Source: Arthrobacter_M sp030063245 (GTDB lineage: Bacteria; Actinomycetota; Actinomycetes; Actinomycetales; Micrococcaceae). Taken from it: 64,000 bases of DNA. The position numbers were made by a program, and so were the translations under genes. Below, piece after piece: positions 26,580 to 34,624 of the stretch. The stretch lies in assembly GCF_051131705.1 (NCBI RefSeq), contig NZ_CP180316.1, forward strand, positions 3,534,001 to 3,598,000, given 5' to 3'. Below the pieces are notes generated by a model. It made no database searches. It had not been told where the DNA came from and worked only from the letters and a program-made list of their open reading frames with translations. Numbering within the stretch: the stretch's first letter is position 1; the number at the start of each line of letters is the position of its first letter.

Positions 26580-27070
26580 GCATGACCACCGTCCAAGACA
26601 TCCTCGAAGCAGGCAAACATGCCTCCCTGACCGGCAGCGTCTTGAGTGAATGGGCCGAGAAAGGAACACCGAAACAACGCGAATACCTCCACGGGGTGCT
26701 GTTGGCAGAGCACGAATCCCGGCAGGAATCACGCCGGGCCCGGCTGTTGAAATCCGCGCGCCTACCGGCGTTGAAAAGCCTGTCCGGTTTTGATTACTCC
26801 AGCGTCCGATTCCCCGAAGACTACGGACGGCAGGCCTTGGAATCCCTGGCGTTCATCAACCACGCCCAGGACCTGGTCCTCTACGGGGACGTGGGCACCG
26901 GCAAAACCCACATGGCCTCCGCCTTGGTGGCCGCCGCCTGCCAGAAAGGCATCCAGGCACGTTTCTTCACCACGTCCTCCCTGGTGATGACGTTGCGCCG
27001 GGCCAAGGACGAAGACCGCCTGGATAAAGAGTTGGCATCCCTGGCCAAAAACCAGATCCTGGCCATCGAC

Positions 27071-27175
27071 CTATGCCGAGCCGGTAACTATGCCGAGGTG
27101 CTGGGAACGCGGGTACCAGAAGAGGCCCTGCCGCTGGGGTCCGGACAAGAATCGACTGTTCCCATATCGGCATAG
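27071..27175 (+). repeat. Left terminal inverted repeat of the RIT element
   Basis: This 105-bp repeat matches the reverse complement of 30355-30459 at 104 positions (A instead of G near 27155). It contains three copies of CTATGCCGA: two direct at the outer end (27071 and 27088) and one inverted at the inner end (27167-27175). These are likely recombinase-binding sites. Confidence 0.95.
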
Positions 27176-27236
27176 TTTCCGTGGGAGGACGCTGGTCATG
27201 GAAGCAACGGTGCTTCCATGAAGGAGGCGAAATCTC

Positions 27237-28439
27237 ATGTCTGGACCGAAGAGAAATGACGGTCAACTGGGTGCGCAGGTTGAGGGGTATCGGGCATGGT
27301 TGGTGCGGCGGGGCTACACGCCGGGCACAATCCGGAACATGCTCAAGGACATTGGGCGGGTCGGTCGATGGCTCTCTTCCGAGGGGTTGAGGGCCGAGGA
27401 GTTGAATGAGCAGGTCCTGAGCGGGTTTTTGTCTGCCCGGAAAGCAGTGGTAACTCGGAGATTCCCTGGCCCGCGGGCTTTGGTGCCACTGCTGGAATTT
27501 TTGCGGTACTCCGGTATTGCCCCGGCGGCATCCCCGTTGGCGACAGCACTTGGCGAGCTGATGGATGAATATCGTTCCTGGATGTTCCAGGAACGTGGAC
27601 TCGCCCCGACAACGGTGCACCGATATGAGAACACGGCACGACGATTCCTCGAGGAACAGTGTCACAGTAGTGGTGTTTTCGTGCCGTCGGCCTTGACGGG
27701 GGCGGATGTCAATGCGTTCTTGCTACGGGAGTGCAACAGGGTGTCGGCCGGCTCGGCGAAGGGCCGTGTGGCTGAACTACGGGCCGTTTTGCGTTTCCTG
27801 TATCTGCAAGGAATCACCGAGCTGCGGCTGGGATCGGCCGTACCCCCGGTGGGTGGCTGGCGGTTGGCAACTCTGCCGCCACCGACAGTCTCGGCTACCG
27901 ATGTGCAGTTGTTGCTTGACAGTTTTGACCGCAGCACGCAGCTGGGCGCCCGGGATTTCGCGATTGCGATGCTGGTGGCCCGTCTGGGGCTGCGATCAAT
28001 CGAGGTCGCACGGCTGGAACTGTGTGACATGGATTGGCGTGCCGGTGAACTGGTGGTTCGTGGCAAGGCCCGCCGGCAGGACCGGATGCCGCTGCTCGCC
28101 GGAGTCGGTGAAGCCTTGGTGGCCTATTTGTCGTGTGGCCGGAACCCCGCCGATGCCGTTCATGTCTTCTTGACCTGCCGCGCTCCTCGGGGACCGATCC
28201 GTGCCGACTTGGTCGGAGACGTCATTGAACGCGCCTGCAAACGCGCGGGACTACCCAAGTTTGGCCCGCACCGGCTCAGGCATGCCTTGGCTGGTGAGAT
28301 GCTCAAACAGGGCGCCGGCCTTACGACGATCAGCCAGGTCCTGCGTCACCAGGATCTGGCCACGACGGCTCTTTATGCCAAGGTCGACTTTGACTCGCTG
28401 CGCCAGGTGGCCCAACCATGGCCGGGGACGGCACGATGA
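27237..28439 (+). CDS. RIT tyrosine recombinase A
   Basis: This 400-residue site-specific recombinase is the first of the trio. It has an N-terminal SAM-like core-binding domain and a C-terminal catalytic domain. The first catalytic Arg is in LVARLGLRSIEVARLEL (about 255), then HRLRHALAG (about 343), LRHQDLATTALY with His and the nucleophile Tyr (about 380). All the main residues are present. AAGGAGG lies about 13-19 bases before the ATG. The last codon overlaps the start of the next gene. Confidence 0.92.
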   Translation: MSGPKRNDGQLGAQVEGYRAWLVRRGYTPGTIRNMLKDIGRVGRWLSSEGLRAEELNEQVLSGFLSARKAVVTRRFPGPRALVPLLEFLRYSGIAPAASPLATALGELMDEYRSWMFQERGLAPTTVHRYENTARRFLEEQCHSSGVFVPSALTGADVNAFLLRECNRVSAGSAKGRVAELRAVLRFLYLQGITELRLGSAVPPVGGWRLATLPPPTVSATDVQLLLDSFDRSTQLGARDFAIAMLVARLGLRSIEVARLELCDMDWRAGELVVRGKARRQDRMPLLAGVGEALVAYLSCGRNPADAVHVFLTCRAPRGPIRADLVGDVIERACKRAGLPKFGPHRLRHALAGEMLKQGAGLTTISQVLRHQDLATTALYAKVDFDSLRQVAQPWPGTAR

Positions 28440-29368
28440 GCGGGCTGGAGCAGGACCTGGCGAACTATCTGCAGCTGCGCCGTTCACTCGGGCACGAACT
28501 CGCTGAAAGCCACCGGCTGCTGCCAGGCTTTGTAGTGTTCCTTGATACCCGTGGATGCACGACGATAACCACGCAGGCGGCGTTGGAGTGGTCGCAGCAA
28601 CCATCGACAACGGCACCTTCGAGCGTGGGCCCGAGGCGAATGACCGCGGCACGCGGATTCGCCCGCTATCTCTCCGGGATCTATCCCGGCACCGAAGTCC
28701 CGCCCTTAGAGCTGATGCCCCACCGCCAGCGATGGCGTCTGCCATTCATCTACTCCAGTACTGATATCGGAGCGTTGATGAGCCAGGCCCGCTGCTTGAT
28801 TGACCAACCATTGCGGGCGGCTACCTATGAAACCTTGATTGGGTTGTTGGCGGCAACTGGGCTGCGCATTGGTGAGGCCATCAAACTTGACCGCACGGAC
28901 GTGGACTGGAGCGAGAGAGTGTTGTTGATCCGCGAGTCCAAGTTCGGCAAGTCCCGGCTCGTGCCAGTGCAGGAGAGCACCATCCAGGCGTTGAAGAGTC
29001 ATGCAACCTTGCGCGATGAACTGCAGCCAACATCAATCGACGCCAGTTTCTTCGTGTCCCTGACCCGCAAGCGCCTCAGCTACCAGGTCGTGCAGCATAC
29101 GTTCCGGTGCCTGGTGACTGCTGCCGGAATCGGGGCCGATTCGCCCTCCGCCCCCAGAATTCATGATCTAAGACATTCCTTTGCCATTCAAACCTTGCTT
29201 GGTTGGTACCGCAGCGACGAGGACGTGCAGGCCAAGATCCCGTCACTGTCAACGTATCTTGGCCACCGCGAACCGGCTTCCACGTACTGGTATCTTTCGG
29301 CGGCGCCGGAACTGCTTGCCGTGGCCGCCGCACGTCAAGACGCGCAGTGGATGAAGGCACGCTCATGA
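28436..29368 (+). CDS. RIT tyrosine recombinase B
   Basis: This 310-residue recombinase starts at the ATG that overlaps the first recombinase's stop (ATGA). Catalytic residues are visible in TGLRIGEAIKLDRTD (Arg), HDLRHSFAIQ (His and Arg) and LGHREPASTYWYL (His and Tyr). Its own stop overlaps the start of the third gene in the same way, so the three proteins should be made together in fixed ratio. Confidence 0.92.
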   Translation: MSGLEQDLANYLQLRRSLGHELAESHRLLPGFVVFLDTRGCTTITTQAALEWSQQPSTTAPSSVGPRRMTAARGFARYLSGIYPGTEVPPLELMPHRQRWRLPFIYSSTDIGALMSQARCLIDQPLRAATYETLIGLLAATGLRIGEAIKLDRTDVDWSERVLLIRESKFGKSRLVPVQESTIQALKSHATLRDELQPTSIDASFFVSLTRKRLSYQVVQHTFRCLVTAAGIGADSPSAPRIHDLRHSFAIQTLLGWYRSDEDVQAKIPSLSTYLGHREPASTYWYLSAAPELLAVAAARQDAQWMKARS

Positions 29369-30354
29369 CGCTCATCGCCTCGACCCTGCAACTGTTCTTC
29401 ACGGACCGCCTCGCCCAACAGCGCCAAGCTAGTCCCCGCACCATCGCCGCCTACCGAGACACCCTCAAACTCCTTTTGGAGTTCGTGTATGAACAGACCA
29501 AGAAATTGCCAGCTCGACTCGATTGGGACGACCTGGACGCGACCATGATCTCCCGGTTTCTCAACCATCTCGAGGACCAGCGGCACAATAGCGTCAGAAC
29601 CCGCAATGTCCGCCTCACCGCGATCCGTTCGCTCTTCTCCTACGCGGCACTGCGCCATCCCGAACATGCGCTCCTGATCCAGCGAGTGTTGGCGATTCCG
29701 CCCAAACGGTTCGAAAAACGCATCGTCACTTTCCTGACGGCACCGGAAGTTGACGCCATGATCGCCGCCCCAGACCAATCCACTTGGGAAGGGCGCCGAG
29801 ACAAGGCGCTGATGCTGTTGGCCATTCAGACAGGGCTGCGCGTTTCGGAGATCACCGGGCTGAATTGCAATGACGTGACGCTGGGGACCGGCGCCAACGT
29901 GCGATGTGAAGGCAAGGGACGCAAGCAACGTAAGGTTCCACTCAATGTCCCCGTCGAAGCGCTACTGCGGGCCTGGTTGAAAGAACGAGCAGTCCAACCC
30001 CAGGACCCACTTTTTCCCACACGCATCGGACGCCGCCTCAGCCGCGATGCCGTCGCCCTGCGCGTCAGCACTCATGCCAAGACCGCTACGCAACAATGCC
30101 CGTCACTGGAAGGCAAGACAATTCACCCCCACGTCTTCCGCCACACCTGTGCCATGTCCCTGCTCCAAGCCGGCGTTGATACCTCAGTGATCGCATTGTG
30201 GCTTGGCCACGCGGGAGTTCGTTCCACGGACGCATATATCCATGCTGACCTCACCATCAAGGAAAAAGCACTCGCCCTCGTGACACCCACAGCGGCAACC
30301 CCAGGACGCTACCACCCGACAGACAAGACACTGGCGTTCCTTGAAAGCCTGTAA
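29365..30354 (+). CDS. RIT tyrosine recombinase C
   Basis: This 329-residue recombinase is XerC/D-like. Its catalytic residues are in TGLRVSEITGLNCNDV (Arg), HPHVFRHTCAMSL (His and Arg) and WLGHAGVRSTDAYIH (His and Tyr). The start overlaps the second recombinase's stop by four bases. The TAA is immediately followed by the right inverted repeat. The gene order and overlaps match RIT elements. Confidence 0.92.
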   Translation: MTLIASTLQLFFTDRLAQQRQASPRTIAAYRDTLKLLLEFVYEQTKKLPARLDWDDLDATMISRFLNHLEDQRHNSVRTRNVRLTAIRSLFSYAALRHPEHALLIQRVLAIPPKRFEKRIVTFLTAPEVDAMIAAPDQSTWEGRRDKALMLLAIQTGLRVSEITGLNCNDVTLGTGANVRCEGKGRKQRKVPLNVPVEALLRAWLKERAVQPQDPLFPTRIGRRLSRDAVALRVSTHAKTATQQCPSLEGKTIHPHVFRHTCAMSLLQAGVDTSVIALWLGHAGVRSTDAYIHADLTIKEKALALVTPTAATPGRYHPTDKTLAFLESL

Positions 30355-30459
30355 CTATGCCGATATGGGAACAGCCGATTCTTGTCCGGACCCCAGCGGC
30401 AGGGCCTCTTCTGGTACCCGCGTTCCCAGCACCTCGGCATAGTTACCGGCTCGGCATAG
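30355..30459 (-). repeat. Right terminal inverted repeat of the RIT element
   Basis: Inverted copy of 27071-27175 with one mismatch. The outermost base at 30459 is followed directly by the 32-bp palindrome at the istB junction. Confidence 0.95.
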
Positions 30460-30491
30460 ATCAATCTATGCGGATATCCGCATAGATTGAT
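30460..30491. repeat. Perfect 32-bp palindrome at the RIT/istB junction
   Basis: The half-site ATCAATCTATGCGGAT is followed by its exact reverse complement. It lies between the right RIT repeat and the resumed istB frame (its last bases, ATTGAT, read Ile-Asp of the istB Walker B). It contains CTATGCGGATATCCGCATAG, which resembles the CTATGCCGA motifs of the RIT ends. No such sequence exists at the left junction. It may be a by-product of insertion or a recombination site. Confidence 0.9.
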
Positions 30492-31132
30492 GAATTTGGA
30501 TACCTTCCGATCGACACCGAAGGCGCCCGGTTATTGTTCCAAGTCATCGCCGATGGCTACGAAAAACGGAGTCTGATTATCACCACGAATTTGGAGTTCT
30601 CCCGGTGGGGAACGGTGTTCGGTGATGACAACATGGCAGCTGCCGTCATCGACCGCATCGTCCATCACGGGCGACTGCTTCAGTTCCGCGGCGAGTCCTA
30701 CAGGGTCAAGCATGCCCTGATGAAATAGGCAACCAACCCAAATGGCCGGAAACGGTGCTCAGATGGCCTGATTCTTAGCGCTGAAACGGCCTACTTAAAG
30801 TTGACGAAACACAGCAACGATCTCCTGCACGAGGTCAGCGGCAAGCTGACCGTCTTCGATACGTTCGATCCGCCAACCGACCACGTAGCGGGAGAAGATA
30901 TCGAGCACCACGTAGGCGTGGTACCAGATCCCCTTGGCCGGGCCACGCATTTTGGTGATGTCCCACGACCACACGTCGTTCGGCTCCGTGGCGACCAGCT
31001 CGGGAATCGCCCGAGCTGGATGGGTGGCCTGCCGGCGCCGTTCCCCGCCCATCTTGGCCTCCGCCAAGACCCGATACATGCTCCGCTGCGAGCACCAATA
31101 CCTTCCCTCGTCCAGCTCACGGACGTAGACCT

Positions 31133-33559
31133 CAGGACTCTGGACATAGGGCGTGACTGTCGCGATGGCTTCCGTGTGATTCCGGTGTTTTTGTTGAGTG
31201 GTCGGCTGTTAATTTTCCCTCAGACGCGATAGAATCTAAGCAAGATAATCGGCGGCTTCGGGAGGGGTGGATGATGGGCGTGATGACATCTCAACTGCCC
31301 CTTCCGATGGCCATGGACGCCAGTGCCGTCCCGATTGGTCTGGCGGTGTCGCTGGTCGAGGATGAGACGGGTGGCAGGGCTTTTGTTCATGGGGAACTCT
31401 CTTACGCCTGGGATGTCGGGGACACCGCGACGCGCCGGTTCACGGCGGCGAAACTGGCGGACATTAAGGCCGCGTCGGTGGCGGAGATTTCTGCCGCTTT
31501 CGGTGTGGATCCGGGCACGTTGTGGCGCTGGCGCCAGATCCTGGCCATGGATGGGGTGTTGGGTCTGGCCCCGGAAAAGCCGGGCCCGAGGGGGCCCAGC
31601 CGGCTGACGGAATCCATGATGTCCGAGATCCGCGCCTTGCGCTCCACCGGCCTGCCACTGCGCGCAGTCGGTGCGAAAGTGGGTGTCTCCGAATTCACCG
31701 TCCGGCGGACATTGGCCATGGAAACCGCCGCACAGGAACCGGCCACTGCGCACCCGTCCCGGCAGGACCCGGAAGCCGGTCCCGTCATCACCGAACCGGC
31801 GGAAGGGCTGCCGGTTCTGCCGGCTGCGGCGGACCGGTCCGGGGAACGGGCCTGGGCCCGGACCGGGCTGCTGGAATGCGCGGCCCCGGCGTTCGCCCCG
31901 GCGGCCCGGGTGCCGTTGGCCGGGCTGTTCCTGGCCCTGCCCGCCCTGGTGAACACCGGATTGCTGGAGTGTGCGAAGGAGGTGTTCGGGGCGTTGCCGA
32001 ACGGGTTTTACGGTCTGGACACCATCCTCACCGGGGCGGTGTTTCAGGCCCTGGCCGGGGAACCCCGGGCCGAGGGGATAACCCGGATCGACCCGGTCGC
32101 GATGGGACGGGTGCTGGGTCTGGACCGGGCGCCGGAAGTGAAAACCCTCCGCCGCAAAACCGCGGCCCTGGCCGGGACCGGCAGGGCCGGGGAACTGCTG
32201 ACCGCGATGGCAACCAGACACCTGAACGGCAGCGGTGACGAGGAGGGCGGGGGTCTGGCCGCGGTGCTCTACGTTGACGGGCATGTCCGCGCCTATCAGG
32301 GCACGAGGAAGATCGGGAAGGTCCATTCCACGAGGTTGAAGTTCCCGGTCCCGGCGACCGAGGAGACCTGGGTCGCCGACGGACACGGGTCCCCGGTGCT
32401 GGTGGTCATGGCCGAACCCGGGGCCGCGCTGACCGGGGAACTGCGCCGGCTCCTGCCGACCCTGCGATTGATTATCGGCGATGACCGCAGGGTGCTGGTC
32501 GGTTTCGACCGGGGCGGCTGGTCCCCGGCCCTGTTCCAACACATGAGCGGGCAAGGCTTCGATGTGCTGACCTGGCGCAAGGGCACCACCGGGGACATCG
32601 ACGACTCCCTCTTCAGCGAGGTCACGCACACCGACGAACACGGACAAACCCGGACCTGGGCCGCGGCCGACATCCGGGTCGAGGTGCCTGTCGGAACTAC
32701 CGGGGAAGTGTTGTCGATGCGCCAGATCAGCCGCAAGGTCAAGGTCCCGGCAGGCGGGTTACGGCAGATCCACATCCTCACCACCGACACAAACCTCGCT
32801 ACCGGGGAAGCGATTTACCGTATGGGTGCCAGGTGGCGGCAGGAAAACTACTTCCGCTACGCCAGGATCCGCTTCGCCCTGGATTCCCACGACGCCTACA
32901 CCAGTACCGATGATGATCCGGAACGGTCGGTGCCGAACCCGGCCAAACGCAAGGCCTACCAGAACGTACTTACCGCCAAAACCCGGTACGGGAAGGCCCT
33001 CGCCGACACCGATGCCGCGTTGCTGGCGGCCCGGACCCCGGCGCCGGGAACGGCCACGGTCCTGATCACCAATGCCGGGCACAACGCGATCACCGCGGAC
33101 CTTTTCACCGCCCAAACCGTCTTCGAGGAGGCGCAGGCGGTGCATAAGGAGATCCCGGCCCGGGTACCCCTTGGTGACATCGCCCCGGGCCAGCAGGTCC
33201 TGGACACCGAGACGAAACTGCTCACCCACGCGATCCGGATGGCCGCGTTCAACACCGCGTCCACCCTGGCCAGGGAGATCCGCACCAACACCGGCTACGC
33301 CCGCGCCGACGACGAAGCCCACGCCCTGATCCGGCAGGCTCTCACGACCAGCGGCGACATCGACCCCGGCCGGGACGGCTACCTCACCATCCGCCTCGAC
33401 CCCCTCCCCACCAAACGGGCCACGGCCGCGATCGCCGAACTCTGCGACCACCTCACCAGCACCGAAACCCGTTACCCAGGCACGGACCGGATCCTGCGAT
33501 TCGAGACAAAGAAACGCGAAACGTCGCTCAGCGATTAAAGCGCTAGGTCAGGAGTCCTG
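31133..33559 (+). mobile_element. DDE insertion element of 2427 bp in IS3 orfB
   Basis: The ends are imperfect inverted repeats: CAGGACTCTGGACATAGGGC at the left and, read inward from the right, CAGGACTCCTGACCTAGCGC (about 16 of 20 identical). They are flanked by the direct repeat GACCT (31128-31132 and 33560-33564). Removing the element and one repeat rejoins the IS3 frame as SPTQV-YVRELDEG. It encodes a single 755-residue transposase. I cannot place it in a named IS family. Confidence 0.85.
31271..33538 (+). CDS. Large DDE transposase (755 aa), family uncertain
   Basis: The N-terminus has a helix-turn-helix (AEISAAFGVDPGTLWRWRQI, about residues 68-90) and a second one in VGAKVGVSEFTVRRTLAME (about 135-155). 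The catalytic core fits D in VLYVDGHVRAY (about 336), D in VGFDRGGWS (about 413) and E in RWRQENYFRYAR (about 525); the W-x-Q-E-N-x-F pattern recalls IS4-like transposases. A charged C-terminal region follows. GGGAGGGG precedes the ATG. The gene is intact and fills almost the whole element. Possibly related to large transposases listed as unclassified, but this is uncertain. Confidence 0.85.
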   Translation: MMGVMTSQLPLPMAMDASAVPIGLAVSLVEDETGGRAFVHGELSYAWDVGDTATRRFTAAKLADIKAASVAEISAAFGVDPGTLWRWRQILAMDGVLGLAPEKPGPRGPSRLTESMMSEIRALRSTGLPLRAVGAKVGVSEFTVRRTLAMETAAQEPATAHPSRQDPEAGPVITEPAEGLPVLPAAADRSGERAWARTGLLECAAPAFAPAARVPLAGLFLALPALVNTGLLECAKEVFGALPNGFYGLDTILTGAVFQALAGEPRAEGITRIDPVAMGRVLGLDRAPEVKTLRRKTAALAGTGRAGELLTAMATRHLNGSGDEEGGGLAAVLYVDGHVRAYQGTRKIGKVHSTRLKFPVPATEETWVADGHGSPVLVVMAEPGAALTGELRRLLPTLRLIIGDDRRVLVGFDRGGWSPALFQHMSGQGFDVLTWRKGTTGDIDDSLFSEVTHTDEHGQTRTWAAADIRVEVPVGTTGEVLSMRQISRKVKVPAGGLRQIHILTTDTNLATGEAIYRMGARWRQENYFRYARIRFALDSHDAYTSTDDDPERSVPNPAKRKAYQNVLTAKTRYGKALADTDAALLAARTPAPGTATVLITNAGHNAITADLFTAQTVFEEAQAVHKEIPARVPLGDIAPGQQVLDTETKLLTHAIRMAAFNTASTLAREIRTNTGYARADDEAHALIRQALTTSGDIDPGRDGYLTIRLDPLPTKRATAAIAELCDHLTSTETRYPGTDRILRFETKKRETSLSD

Positions 33560-33772
33560 GACCTGGGTTGGTGAAAGGTTCGCGTAGTCCTGCCGGTTTG
33601 AGTACCGTCAGGATCTGGGCACGCTCCGCCGCCGAGAGCTCCGCCGGGTGCTGCGCCTTGGGCCAAGGCCCATGCATCCGCGGTTGGGGGTTGGCCTGCC
33701 GGTGATGGGTGGCCCGGGACCGGCCCACCAGCTTGCAGGCCTTCACCACCCCGATATGCGAGCTGAGCTCCG

Positions 33773-34279
33773 CTACCGTCTCTGCTTGCCACGACTGGTA
33801 TCCGATGCCGGTGATAACGCGTTCTTCGACGAGAGAGCTTCCAAGAACGCGACTCCTTTTCCCAAGGTATCCAAGGCGGCATCCGAAGAAGCCAGCTGGT
33901 CGCGAGTCTTCTCGTGCGAGGCCCGCTCCGCGACCAGTTCCTTGGTCAGCTGGTCGATCTGGACCTGCTCGGATGTTTTCTTCGGCCGGCCCCGACGTGC
34001 TGCCGGCTTGTCGAGCGTGCCCGCTTCGAACGCGGCCCGCCATTCCTGGACATGGGAGTCATAGAGCCTTTCGCGACGCAGCACCGCACCCTTGGATCCC
34101 ATCGGTGCCGCATCGTATTCCCGAACGATCGCTCGTTTGAACTCGGCGCTAAAGGTCCTGCGTACCGACCGGTTGGCCCGGGGGCCCTGCTCCGGCGCGC
34201 CCGGGCCCTGACTGATTGATTCCTCCGGTACGGGCCGACCGGTTCCTGCTGGTGTGGTGGTGCTCGTGGTCGTAGTCAT
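33773..34279 (-). CDS. IS3-family OrfA (transposase N-terminal protein)
   Basis: This 168-residue protein has a helix-turn-helix region (TFSAEFKRAIVREYDAAP, then RRERLYDSHVQEWRAAF) and a leucine-zipper-like stretch (QIDQLTKELVAERASHEK), as in IS3 OrfA proteins. AGGAGGG precedes the ATG. Its 3' end overlaps the start of orfB in another frame near 33850-33870, where IS3 elements usually make an OrfAB fusion by frameshifting. The orfB partner is broken by two insertions, so the element is dead. Confidence 0.85.
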   Translation of the reverse strand: MTTTTSTTTPAGTGRPVPEESISQGPGAPEQGPRANRSVRRTFSAEFKRAIVREYDAAPMGSKGAVLRRERLYDSHVQEWRAAFEAGTLDKPAARRGRPKKTSEQVQIDQLTKELVAERASHEKTRDQLASSDAALDTLGKGVAFLEALSSKNALSPASDTSRGKQRR

Positions 34280-34320
34280 GGTAAAGCTTCCCTCCTGCCT
34301 TCAGCCCCTATTCTCGTTCA

Positions 34321-34624
34321 AGAAGCGGTCTCTAACGAGTCTGGCTGATAGGGGAGGCCGGCTTCTTTTCGGGCAGCACGAATACTGGCACCTACGGCTG
34401 AATCACTGTCCATGGCACTCCCTTAAGTGGCAATATACCGCAGGTCCATTTAGCCAGTGATTCACTAGTGCACCAGCTATTTGCATTCGGCAGCATTCTG
34501 CCGGTGCGTTTAGGCCACTAACGCGGCAGGTGTGCATCAATTAGGTAGGACGACCACCGCAGACTGGGCACTCACCGCTAGGTTTCTCACGTGATTTGTC
34601 GGCCGGTCGTTGCTTGGTCAACTC
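34321..34624. other. Intergenic region between the IS3 end and the TerD gene
   Basis: About 300 bp with no gene. It must hold the outer end of the IS3 element and the promoter of the TerD gene. A small perfect hairpin (CGGCAG-CATT-CTGCCG, 34488-34503) is visible, without a U-tract. No clear -10/-35 pair is seen. Confidence 0.5.

Larger units (their letters stand above)
27071..30459 (+). mobile_element. RIT (recombinase-in-trio) element, 3389 bp
   Basis: Three consecutive tyrosine-recombinase genes, overlapping at ATGA junctions, lie between 105-bp inverted repeats (27071-27175 and 30355-30459) that differ at only one base. This is the layout described for RIT elements. The third gene's stop directly abuts the right repeat. 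The element interrupts istB within the codons for its Walker B. All three recombinases keep their catalytic residues, so it looks complete. Confidence 0.93.
26576..30728 (+). pseudogene. istB: IS21-family helper ATPase IstB, split by the RIT element
   Basis: The N-terminal part (26576-27070) has the AAA+ Walker A LYGDVGTGKTHMASA and ends at KNQILAID. The C-terminal part (about 30487-30728) resumes with DEFGYLPID, the expected continuation of Walker B, and ends RVKHALMK. Between them lie the RIT element and a 32-bp palindrome. Read-through from the left adds 35 residues encoded by the inverted repeat before a stop at 27175. IstB assembles on target DNA and activates IstA, so this IS21 copy is probably immobile on its own. 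Confidence 0.92.
24837..30813 (+). mobile_element. IS21-family element, interrupted by an RIT element
   Basis: The element starts TGTGTGTG at 24837 and ends ACACA at 30813. Its ends share GTAGGCCGTTTCAGC at the same distance (34-bp ends) and a second inverted block GCGCTAAGAATCAGGCC, the multiple terminal repeats typical of IS21. The direct repeat GCAAC (24832-24836 and 30814-30818) is the target duplication. Removing it restores the IS3 orfB frame. The istA and istB genes are on the plus strand; istB is split. Without the 3.4-kb RIT insert the element would be about 2.5 kb, normal for IS21. Confidence 0.92.
24376..33870 (-). pseudogene. IS3-family orfB transposase in three pieces
   Basis: Three minus-strand pieces join into one integrase-type transposase. 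The N-terminal piece (about 33870-33560) contains GYQSWQAETVAELSSHIGV and, after a frameshift, NRQDYANLSPTQV. The middle piece (31132-30814) starts YVRELDEGRYWCSQRSMYRV and has the first catalytic Asp in VWSWDIT. The C-terminal piece (24836-24376) has the second Asp in GYLHADGG and the Glu in PFSEAQFK. The gaps are exactly the 2427-bp DDE element and the IS21 element, each with 5-bp target duplications. Additional 1-bp shifts near 24757 and 33590 show decay. Confidence 0.85.

Noticed and set aside
27071..27175. C-terminal 35 residues read through from istB into the RIT repeat as part of a real protein
   Set aside because: They are encoded by the inverted repeat and do not match IstB; the true IstB continuation lies after the RIT element.
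24359..34320. Exact terminal repeats of the IS3 element
   Set aside because: I compared sequence beyond the orfA start and the orfB stop but found no convincing inverted pair with a matching 3- or 4-bp duplication, so the ends are left undefined.
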